From an uncultured Verrucomicrobiales bacterium (GTDB taxonomy: Bacteria > Verrucomicrobiota > Verrucomicrobiia > Verrucomicrobiales > Akkermansiaceae): a DNA stretch of 34,273 nucleotides. Shown here piece by piece: positions 26,535 to 32,419 of the stretch (positions within the stretch are counted from its first letter, which is position 1; every line of letters starts with the position of its first letter). The position numbers and the translations under genes were made by a program. The notes beneath the pieces were generated by a model that saw only the letters and a program-made list of their open reading frames with translations, made no database searches and was not told the DNA's origin. The DNA lies in contig CAJXVQ010000009.1 in the NCBI GenBank assembly GCA_913060685.1, positions 1 through 34,273 of the forward strand, written 5' to 3'.

Positions 26535-27863
26535 ATGCCCGAGACCCAGACCTCCCGCCGTCAGTTCCTCAAGACCGCCGCCGGCGCCCCTTTGATCTTC
26601 AGCAATCTCCGCGCCGCACCCTCCGCGAACGGAAAGCTCAACCACGCCGCCGTTGGCGTCGATGGCAAGGGCTGGAGCGACCTCACGAGCATCGCCTCCC
26701 ATGCCAACGTTAACGTCACCGCGATCTGCGACGTCGATACCGCGCGCATGGCTAAAGCCGCCGCAAAATTCCCCGACGCCCGCAGATACCAGGATTGGCG
26801 CGAAATGCTCGAGAAAGAGGGAGACAAGATCGACTCCGTGCATGTCGCCACCCCTGACAACATGCACGCCCCGATTTCCATCGAGGCGATGGAGCGAGGC
26901 AAGCACGTCTATTGCGAGAAGCCGCTGGCGCACGAAGTCGCCGAGACCCGCGCCATGGTCGAAGCCGCCGCCAAATCCGGTGTCGTCACGCAAATGGGAA
27001 ATCAAATTCAGTCGACCATCGAATACCGTTCCGCCGTCGCGCTCATCCAGCAGGGCGTGATCGGTAAGATTAAAGAGGTGCACGCCTGGGCCGGTGCCTC
27101 ATTCCCCGGCAAAGGTCGACCCAAGGGAGCCGATCCCGTGCCTGAAACTCTCGACTGGGACAAGTGGCTCGGCGTCGCACGCGTGCGCCCCTATAAAAAC
27201 GGCATCTATCATCCCTTCCAGTGGCGCGCTTGGCAGGATTTTGGCACCGGCCCGTTGGGAGATTTTATGTGCCACATCATGGATTCCCCATTCAAGGCAT
27301 TGGAACTGACGGCACCAACCAGTATCAAAGCCACCAGCGTCCCTGACGATTGGGCGGCAAACGAGGCCGCCTTCACCGAGAATTGGCCCGCGTGGGCAAC
27401 CTACGAATATCTTTATCCCGGTACGAAATGGACCGTCGGCAACACCATTAAAACTTTCTGGTATGACGGCGGCAAACAACCCCCGCGCGAAATCTTCGGG
27501 TTCGCCGACGACAAGCGGAACCCACCCGGCGGCGGCAGCCTCTTCATCGGCGAGGGCGGCAACCTCTTGCTTCCCCACGTTGGCGGACCACAGCTTTTGT
27601 CCAACTCGAGGAACAAAGACCTCAAACTCCCGAAGCTCAAAAGCCGCAGCCACTACCACAGCTTCGTCGATGCCTGTCTCGGCCGTGGCGCGACCACCAG
27701 CCACTTCGCCTTTGCCGGCCCCCTCACCGAAGCCACCCTCCTCGGCAACATCGCCAACCGCCACCACGGCAAGGAGATCAAGTGGGACACCGCCGCACTC
27801 AAGATCACCAACAACAACGACGCCAACGGGCTTGTGAAGCGCGACTGGCGGAAGTTCGCGTAA
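26535..27863 (+). CDS. Tat-exported Gfo/Idh/MocA-family oxidoreductase
   Basis: A 442-aa protein starting MPETQTSRRQFLKTAAGAPL, with twin-arginine motif RRQFLK at 8-13. The N-terminal Rossmann domain (about 36-150) includes VTAICDVD, SVHVATPDNMHAP and the family motif CEKPLA with Glu128-Lys129-Pro130. The C-terminal domain (about 155-430) binds substrate: WAGASFPGKGRPKG, ETLDWDKWLG, HPFQWRAWQDFGTGPLGDFMCHIMD and RSHYHSFVDACLGRG. Members use NAD(P) to oxidise or reduce sugars. Tat-exported versions, numerous in Planctomycetota and Verrucomicrobiota, are exported folded with their cofactor and resemble glucose-fructose oxidoreductase. It follows the DUF1501 gene by 127 bases and may be a separate transcription unit. 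Confidence 0.92.
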   Translation: MPETQTSRRQFLKTAAGAPLIFSNLRAAPSANGKLNHAAVGVDGKGWSDLTSIASHANVNVTAICDVDTARMAKAAAKFPDARRYQDWREMLEKEGDKIDSVHVATPDNMHAPISIEAMERGKHVYCEKPLAHEVAETRAMVEAAAKSGVVTQMGNQIQSTIEYRSAVALIQQGVIGKIKEVHAWAGASFPGKGRPKGADPVPETLDWDKWLGVARVRPYKNGIYHPFQWRAWQDFGTGPLGDFMCHIMDSPFKALELTAPTSIKATSVPDDWAANEAAFTENWPAWATYEYLYPGTKWTVGNTIKTFWYDGGKQPPREIFGFADDKRNPPGGGSLFIGEGGNLLLPHVGGPQLLSNSRNKDLKLPKLKSRSHYHSFVDACLGRGATTSHFAFAGPLTEATLLGNIANRHHGKEIKWDTAALKITNNNDANGLVKRDWRKFA

Positions 27864-28198
27864 GCGACGCACTTCTATCAACGCCTTTCCCACCTGATAA
27901 GAAACGAGTGGATAAAGCCTGGAAGATTTCGGAGTGGTGGCGATGGCATCAATGAGATCGCATCGATCCTCACGAAGATCGATGTGGCTACCTGCTTGGA
28001 TTCGACGACTCCGCTCTTTGAGCAATCTTCGATTGGCACCAAAAAGGATCTCAAAGTCATCTCAAGCTTTCCGGTCTCGGAGTTCGCGAGCGCGCGAACA
28101 AGACTACGCAACTATCCTTTACCCGAAGATCATTGGCTCGCAGAGGCGACTGACGGGGAGTTGTCCCTCTCTGGTCAGCGAGCCCTGCCGGGCGCTAA
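27864..28198. other. 335-base gap without a supported gene
   Basis: Between the Gfo/Idh/MocA stop and the left tRNA-derived repeat. One plus-strand frame stays open through this stretch and on into the terminator and tRNA fragment, but it resembles no family I know, and its continuation through structural RNA sequence argues against it. A decayed gene is possible. Confidence 0.4.
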
Positions 28199-28205
28199 AA
28201 AAATT

Positions 28206-28233
28206 AAGGGGTTACGATTTCTCGTAACCCCTT
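28206..28233 (-). terminator. Terminator hairpin attached to the tRNA-Gly fragment
   Basis: AAGGGGTTACGA (28206-28217) pairs perfectly with TCGTAACCCCTT (28222-28233) around a 4-base loop. On the minus strand a T-run (complement of the A-run ending at 28203) follows, so it would terminate tRNA transcription reading leftward. Confidence 0.8.
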
Positions 28234-28242
28234 GTAAAAGAA

Positions 28243-28287
28243 TGGAGCGGGTGAAGAGATTCGAACTCTCGACATCGACCTTGGCAA
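28243..28287 (-). pseudogene. tRNA-Gly(GCC) 3'-half fragment
   Basis: Forty-five bases identical to the 3' part of the tRNA-Gly at 30440-30514: encoded CCA, discriminator T, 3' acceptor strand, T arm, variable loop, 3' anticodon stem and anticodon loop. The 5' half is replaced by unrelated sequence from 28288, so it cannot fold as a tRNA. Confidence 0.92.
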
Positions 28288-28382
28288 AGTGACCAAAAAC
28301 AATGCAATCAAAGGGTTTTGGAGGCCAATCCTACCAAAATTTGCCGATTTCCAGAAATAAGTGCCATTTTAGCTGCACTCAC

Positions 28383-28402
28383 AATCGCACTTTGACAGCA
28401 CC
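28383..28402 (+). repeat. Subterminal repeat near the left end of the island
   Basis: AATCGCACTTTGACAGCACC matches AACCGCACTTTAACTGCACC at 30360-30379 in 17 of 20 bases, same orientation. Related words lie close by (AGCTGCACTC ending at 28380; GGTGCATTTTGAGTGCG starting at 28427). Repeated sites near both ends would fit arm-type integrase or excisionase binding sites. The rest of 28288-28580 shows no gene before fic. Confidence 0.5.
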
Positions 28403-28551
28403 TTATTTGGTCTCTCACTGAGAACAGGTGCATTTTGAGTGCGACAAATGCTACCTTGCCTTGAGACCCTAAAGCATAAGACCATTACAACGGTGTAAAA
28501 TCTTCTTCATTCGCCAATTCTCGAAATATTTGCGCCTCATCATTAATCGGG

Positions 28552-28579
28552 TATAATCAGGTAGATTTACGGTAAATCT
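28552..28579 (+). promoter_or_regulatory. -10 box and palindromic operator in front of fic
   Basis: TATAAT at 28552-28557 is a perfect -10 hexamer; the -35 region is poor. AGATTTAC (28563-28570) and GTAAATCT (28572-28579) form a perfect 8-bp palindrome with a one-base centre, ending one base before the fic ATG. The predicted transcription start falls inside it, so the message would be almost leaderless and the palindrome would cover both transcription start and translation start. Confidence 0.6.
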
Positions 28580-28580
28580 C

Positions 28581-29627
28581 ATGAATTCCACGATTACGAT
28601 TACTCCCGAAATATTGAAACTCATCGCGCAAATCGACGAGTTTAAAGGGCGTTGGGAGGCCTTAGGAGCGATTTCAAGAGATCGTCTCACTCAGCTTAAA
28701 AAAACGGCAACAATCGAGAGTATCGCCTCTTCAACTCGTATTGAAGGCGTTACGCTGACAGATCAAGAGGTGGAATCGCTCTTGACCAACCTTGAGATTC
28801 AGGAATTTCGAACTCGGGATGAGCAAGAAGTAGCAAGCTACGCCCAAGCAATGGAAATGGTTTTTGAGTCTTGGGAGCATCTGCAAGTCAGTGAGAATCA
28901 TATTCAGCAACTTCACGCTACACTTCTTAAGTTTTCAACCAAAGACACCCGACATCGAGGTGGATATAAAACCCTCGATAACCATGTCGTCGCCTTTGAT
29001 GCGGAGGGAAAGCAAGTCGGGATCGTTTTCGCAACTACGTCACCCTTCGACACTCCAGCCTACATGCGGGAACTTATCGAATGGTATCACTCAGAGGAAG
29101 CGGTTCACTCGATGCATCCCTTGCTCAGAACAGCTCAGTTTATCGTTCGATTCTTAGCCATTCATCCCTTCCAGGATGGAAATGGGAGGCTTTCGCGGAT
29201 TCTGACCACCTTACTCCTTCTCCAATCAGGATATGACTATGTTCCATATGCTTCCATAGAGCGGATCGTAGAGGACAATAAAGATGGCTACTATCGCGCC
29301 CTCCGCACGACGCAGGCAAGCTTTCAAGACCCTGTCATCAATTGGGAACCATGGCTCTTGTTCTTTCTCCGCACCCTCTGGAAGCAATGTAAAGTGCTAC
29401 GCGGCAAAGTCGAAGACCATCGTGTCATGCAGAATCAAAATCTTACTCCTCTGGCTGTCAAAATCCTCACTCTTTTCAAAGACCACTCACAATTGAGTAA
29501 TCGCGAAATCGTCGGCCTTACCGATTCAAATTCGAATACGATCAAGGCCACCCTTTCAAAGCTCGTGCAGGAACAGCTCCTTCGAATTGAAGGAAGGGGA
29601 AGATCGACCACTTACCGGCTTCAATAA
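28581..29627 (+). CDS. Fic-domain AMP-transferase with N-terminal inhibitory helix and C-terminal winged helix
   Basis: A 348-aa Fic protein. The Fic motif is complete: HPFQDGNGRLSR at 195-206, with catalytic His195 and the GNGR phosphate-binding loop, so transfer of AMP (or another NMP) from NTP to a hydroxyl side chain is expected. The inhibitory motif [S/T]xxxE[G/N] is present as STRIEG at 51-56 (Glu55, which competes with ATP gamma-phosphate binding), placing it among Fic proteins with an N-terminal inhibitory helix. The flap segment is HVVAFDAEGKQVGIVF. Residues about 285-348 look like a winged helix-turn-helix (LSNREIVGLTDSNSNTIKATLSKLVQEQLL), so it may bind DNA and control its own promoter. 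It is followed after 18 bases by a TOTE-primase gene and lies within the tRNA-Gly island. Target unknown. Confidence 0.92.
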   Translation: MNSTITITPEILKLIAQIDEFKGRWEALGAISRDRLTQLKKTATIESIASSTRIEGVTLTDQEVESLLTNLEIQEFRTRDEQEVASYAQAMEMVFESWEHLQVSENHIQQLHATLLKFSTKDTRHRGGYKTLDNHVVAFDAEGKQVGIVFATTSPFDTPAYMRELIEWYHSEEAVHSMHPLLRTAQFIVRFLAIHPFQDGNGRLSRILTTLLLLQSGYDYVPYASIERIVEDNKDGYYRALRTTQASFQDPVINWEPWLLFFLRTLWKQCKVLRGKVEDHRVMQNQNLTPLAVKILTLFKDHSQLSNREIVGLTDSNSNTIKATLSKLVQEQLLRIEGRGRSTTYRLQ

Positions 29628-29645
29628 GCATCATCTTGGATTTAA

Positions 29646-30404
29646 ATGAGCGAAGACCTCCATCAGCGAATTCGTGAATTGGAAGAAGAATGCCAAAAAC
29701 TACGAGCAGAAAACACTCAGCTCCGAGAAAGTCAGAAGCCGTCCCCTCCAATAATCAACCAGAACAAAAAAGCGAATGGCATCGACGCTTACTTATCACC
29801 AGAGGACAAAATAAAACTCTTTCGCAACCTGTTCCGAGGCCGTGAGGATGTCTATCCCATCAGATGGCAGAATCACGAAGGGAAGTCTGGTTATTCACCA
29901 GCCTTTGATCGGTCTAAAGGATTTGTCGCGAAAGAAGATCGTGTATTTCTTCCGCTAAGCGATCAGGTCATTCGTGATCATTTGAGTGGAAAAATCATTA
30001 CCGGAGTCTACGCGATTATTCCCGATGACTTGTGTTGGTTCTTGGCCGCTGACTTTGACAAAAAAACTTGGAAGGAAGATTGCCGAGCTTTTTTAACTTC
30101 CTGTGAGGCTCTTGAAATCCCAGCAGCCCTTGAATGCTCTCGATCAGGAAACGGAGGTCATATCTGGATTTTCTTTCAGGAACCAATCACCGCAAACCTT
30201 GCTCGACGGCTCGGCGCCGTTCTCTTAACCCACACGATGCAATCTTTTTGTCGTAGAGAAAAGCTTGCCCTTGTGCCAATTCCTCGACGGCAAACACGAC
30301 GATTTTTCAAAAGAAAAACACAACCCAAAATGGGTCGTGCGCTGATAATAACTGCACCAAACCGCACTTTAACTGCACCAGAGCCATATCAGGGCAAAAA
30401 TTAA
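29646..30404 (+). pseudogene. TOTE-type archaeo-eukaryotic primase domain protein, 3' truncated
   Basis: A 252-aa frame. It opens with a coiled coil (RIRELEEECQKLRAENTQLR, 8-27), then the AEP domain as found in TOTE conflict systems: LFRNLFRGREDVYPIRW, VIRDHLSGKIITGVYAIIPDD, motif I WFLAADFDKKTWKED (Asp136, Asp138) and motif II ALECSRSGNGGHIWIFF (His172). Family resemblance stops near residue 198, and the tail is basic, low-complexity sequence running into the right repeat. The third catalytic motif and the helicase and nuclease domains that normally follow are absent, as are the zinc-binding cysteines I would expect around residue 90. A functioning primase or helicase is therefore unlikely. 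It is probably co-transcribed with fic. A short accessory form is conceivable but less likely than a remnant. Confidence 0.72.
30350..30380 (+). repeat. Tandem AACTGCACCA sites near the right end of the island
   Basis: AACTGCACCA occurs at 30350-30359 and 30371-30380, 21 bases (two helical turns) apart. The stretch between them completes the 20-base match to the left-end site at 28383-28402. Candidate protein-binding sites of the mobile element. Confidence 0.5.
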
Positions 30405-30484
30405 GGGCTTACGATTCCTCGTAAGCCCTTGAAAAAGAATGGAGCGGGTGAAGAGATTCGAACTCTCGACATCGACCTTGGCAA
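30396..30484. repeat. Right direct repeat: tRNA-Gly 3' half plus terminator (attR-like)
   Basis: Partner of 28199-28287 (85 of 89 identical). It includes the terminator of the intact tRNA gene and the tRNA from its CCA end up to the anticodon loop. Confidence 0.93.
30403..30430 (-). terminator. Terminator of tRNA-Gly
   Basis: AAGGGCTTACGA (30403-30414) pairs perfectly with TCGTAAGCCCTT (30419-30430), 4-base loop. On the minus strand the complement of AAAAATT (30396-30402) supplies the T-run, 9 bases past the tRNA CCA. Confidence 0.85.
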
Positions 30485-30514
30485 GGTCGCGCTCTACCAC
30501 TGAGCTACACCCGC
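30440..30514 (-). tRNA. tRNA-Gly(GCC)
   Basis: Read on the minus strand: acceptor GCGGGTG pairs with CACCCGC, the D arm is GCTC...GAGC, the anticodon stem CGACC/GGTCG encloses loop TTGCCAA with anticodon GCC, the T arm is GAGAG-TTCGAAT-CTCTT, the discriminator is T and CCA is encoded. Seventy-five bases with CCA. All stems pair, with one G-U at the base of the T stem. It decodes GGC/GGU glycine codons. Its 3' end abuts the island, as expected for an integration site kept functional. Confidence 0.97.
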
Positions 30515-30864
30515 ATTGCTAATCCCAAAAGGGCTTCGCGTGCGCGCACTCTTTGCCATCGTGAAAGACCTCCGACAAGAGTTTTTTCACAAGAATTTTC
30601 AAGAGCCTATTTTTGAACGATCCTTTACCGATCTTAAAATTCATCTTCGTCCGGCTCCAACACCCGTATGTGCACCGTTTCACGTTTTTTATGAGATGGG
30701 ATCCGCAAAATGGTAACTTCGGGATATTTTTTATCCTTTTCGCGGTTCGTTTGAAAAGGATTTGTGGAACTGACTTCCCTCCCCCGCCCCGTAGACATTT
30801 TTCCTTTTGAAGCGCGAGAAGGTAACGGAATCTCCGCTCCTCCTCAAGTGAAGGGGAACTTACC
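30515..30864 (+). promoter_or_regulatory. 350-base nrdR leader with a candidate promoter and two exclusive hairpins
   Basis: There is no gene in this stretch. TTGAAC (30613-30618) and TAAAAT (30635-30640) with a 16-bp spacer form a moderate promoter about 220 bases before nrdR. Downstream, GGATA (30722-30726) can pair with TATCC (30732-30736), while ATCCTTTT (30733-30740) can instead pair with AAAAGGAT (30754-30761). The two hairpins share bases and cannot form together. An AAGGGGA ribosome-binding site precedes the nrdR ATG. Confidence 0.4.
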
Positions 30865-31353
30865 ATGCGTTGTATTCAGTGCGGAAACCATCAGGACAAG
30901 GTCATCGACTCGCGTTCGTCAAAAGACGGAACGTCGATTCGCCGTCGTCGAGAGTGCCTGAATTGCGGATCTCGCTTCACCACCTACGAGCAGGTCGAGC
31001 GCACTGAACTCCGCGTCATCAAACGCGATGGCACCCGGGAGGCGATCAACCGCGAGAAGCTCTTCCGCGGCCTCGTGAAAGCCTGCGAGAAGCGGAAAGT
31101 CTCCATGGATGTCATTGGACGATCCGTCGATGAAATCCTCAGCGAGCTTCACAAGGACCACCACAACGAGGTCCCCTCGGCTAGCATCGGCGCGAAGGTC
31201 ATGGACAAACTCCACAACATCGATCCCGTCGCCTACGTCCGCTATGTCTCGGTTTACCGTCAGTTTGATGACGTGGGCGAATTTATCCGCGAAATCCAGG
31301 CTCTGGAAAACCGCTCCCGTCAGGACGCCATGCAACGCAAGCTCTTCAAATAA
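30865..31353 (+). CDS. nrdR: Transcriptional repressor NrdR
   Basis: A 162-aa zinc-finger/ATP-cone repressor of ribonucleotide reductase genes, which senses dATP/ATP. The zinc ribbon uses Cys3, Cys6, Cys31 and Cys34 (MRCIQCGNHQDKVIDSR and RRECLNCGSRFTTYE). The ATP cone spans about 49-139, beginning VIKRDGTREAINREKLFRGL and ending DPVAYVRYVSVYRQF. Length and motifs match the family closely. No nrd operon and no obvious NrdR box are in the window. It is followed after 5 bases by an unrecognised gene and then by a HIT protein, apparently one operon. Confidence 0.97.
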   Translation: MRCIQCGNHQDKVIDSRSSKDGTSIRRRRECLNCGSRFTTYEQVERTELRVIKRDGTREAINREKLFRGLVKACEKRKVSMDVIGRSVDEILSELHKDHHNEVPSASIGAKVMDKLHNIDPVAYVRYVSVYRQFDDVGEFIREIQALENRSRQDAMQRKLFK

Positions 31354-31358
31354 TCACC

Positions 31359-31925
31359 ATGATTTGTTTCGCAGAAAATCTCCCCGCTCTTCAAGTCGGC
31401 CGCCAACAAGTTGTCGGCTACAAGACTGATTGGATTGAGGAATCCCTCAACCGGGCCGCCACCGCTTGTGGTCGGACAGATTGCCCTTTCCTCAACGACA
31501 TCCGAAACGGCATCCAGCATTTTCTTGAGAAACGCTGCTCGCTCAAAGTCTTGCCAATCGAAGACCTCTACGAACGCATGCGAGGTATGCTTCGTAAAAT
31601 CGGTTGCCACGAAATAGCCGCTCACCTCACCCCTCTCGCCCCACCGGTCGCGGTGTCCTTGATCGGCCCGGCCCGTAAAGCCGGCAACGGATACGAACTG
31701 GTTTTCTTCCAGCTCTTAAAAGATGAAATTGAGCTTCTCCACGATTCCGGTGCCGAGTCCATTCGCTTTTGTGATATCGACGAAAGCGTGAAGCTCTTGC
31801 GGAGCAGCGATACCACCGGGGAACCCGGCCGCCAGCTTAAGATCGAAATCACGACCTTCCTGGAAAGCTACCATCGCCAGATCCCCGCACCCCATCGCGA
31901 ACTTCATCTTACCCTCGATCCATGA
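31359..31925 (+). CDS. Unrecognised conserved-looking protein, possibly ATP-cone-like
   Basis: A 188-aa soluble protein that I cannot assign. The N-terminal half (about 15-90) contains WIEESLNRAATACGRTDCPF, a stretch ending FLEKRCSLKVLPIEDLYER, and MRGMLRKIGCHEIAAHL. Its helical spacing and the pattern ending in IEDLYERMRGML recall ATP-cone domains such as that in the preceding nrdR, but without the usual basic VxKRDG start. The C-terminal half is mixed alpha/beta and ends in LHLTLDP. No signal peptide or membrane segment. It begins 5 bases after nrdR and overlaps the HIT gene by 4 bases (ATGA), so it is translationally coupled to both. The coding sense is well supported by this packing and by GC use like its neighbours. 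A nucleotide-related role is inference. Confidence 0.8.
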   Translation: MICFAENLPALQVGRQQVVGYKTDWIEESLNRAATACGRTDCPFLNDIRNGIQHFLEKRCSLKVLPIEDLYERMRGMLRKIGCHEIAAHLTPLAPPVAVSLIGPARKAGNGYELVFFQLLKDEIELLHDSGAESIRFCDIDESVKLLRSSDTTGEPGRQLKIEITTFLESYHRQIPAPHRELHLTLDP

Positions 31926-32272
31926 GCCACGAACCCACTCTTTTTGAGAAAATCATCGCCCGCGAAATCCCCGCCGAGATCGTCTTCGAGGATGACCTCT
32001 GCCTCTGCTTCCGCGATATCGCGCCCCAAGCTCCGGTTCACCTTCTCCTCATTCCCAAGAAGCCAATCACCCGAATCGCCCTCGCCGGGCTTGATGACCA
32101 GGCCCTCCTTGGCCACATGTTGCTCAAGGTCGGAGAAATCGCGCGTCAGGAAGGCTACGCCGAAGAGGGTTTCCGGGTCATCATTAACAACGGCCCCCAC
32201 GGGGGAGAAGCCGTTCCGCATCTTCATCTCCACCTCCTTGCTGGCCGCCAACTCCGATGGCCTCCGGGCTAG
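31922..32272 (+). CDS. hinT: HIT-family nucleotide-binding hydrolase (HinT-like)
   Basis: A 116-aa histidine-triad protein. It has the triad VPHLHLHLL (His100, His102, His104), the upstream His/Gly loop NNGPHGGEA, and an N-terminal TLFEKIIAREIPAEIVFEDD identical in pattern to HinT proteins, followed by HLLLIPKKPI. HinT enzymes cleave AMP-lysine-type phosphoramidates and related adenylates. The usual GGQ before the triad is GGE here, a mild change. The start overlaps the preceding stop. Co-occurrence with a Fic AMP-transferase nearby is probably coincidental. Confidence 0.93.
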   Translation: MSHEPTLFEKIIAREIPAEIVFEDDLCLCFRDIAPQAPVHLLLIPKKPITRIALAGLDDQALLGHMLLKVGEIARQEGYAEEGFRVIINNGPHGGEAVPHLHLHLLAGRQLRWPPG

Positions 32273-32419
32273 CAACCTGAAGGCCACCACCATGCTACGG
32301 TGAAGACAGAAACACCGTGCAATACCATAGTAAGTAACCCGTAGAATTTGCTTTTGGGATTGAGCGCTTGAGGGCGTCGTTGAAGGGATCGGAGGGGGGA
32401 GATTCGCTCCGCTTGTAAT

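Larger units (their letters stand above)
28199..28287. repeat. Left direct repeat: tRNA-Gly 3' half plus terminator (attL-like)
   Basis: This 89-base block matches 30396-30484 without gaps at 85 positions, offset 2197. The last 52 bases (28236-28287) are identical. The four differences are at 28211, 28220, 28228 and 28235. It ends where the tRNA anticodon loop begins on its 5' side. Confidence 0.93.
28199..30484. mobile_element. Decayed tRNA-Gly integrative island, 2.2 kb
   Basis: The unit is bounded by direct repeats of the tRNA-Gly 3' half and its terminator. The intact tRNA is at the right (30440-30514) with its 3' end facing the island, and the displaced 3' half is at 28243-28287. That is the layout left by tyrosine-recombinase integration at the anticodon-loop sub-site, as known for many islands. 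The unique part (28288-30395, 2108 bases) carries a fic gene and a truncated TOTE-primase gene. By eye it is clearly more AT-rich than the flanks. No integrase gene is present, so the element is probably a deletion remnant or depends on a helper. A tandem tRNA duplication with later insertion is the alternative. Confidence 0.75.

Noticed and set aside
27984-28292. Plus-strand open frame before the island
   Set aside because: It runs through the terminator hairpin and tRNA fragment and resembles no family; most likely chance.
28236-30484. CRISPR-like interpretation of the 52-bp perfect repeat
   Set aside because: Only two copies, 2.2 kb apart, and fully explained as tRNA-Gly 3'-end sequence. 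No CRISPR array is visible anywhere in the window.
31922-32272. Functional link between HinT (adenylate hydrolysis) and the Fic AMP-transferase
   Set aside because: HinT sits in the conserved-looking nrdR operon outside the island, and adjacency is more simply explained by the tRNA being the integration site.
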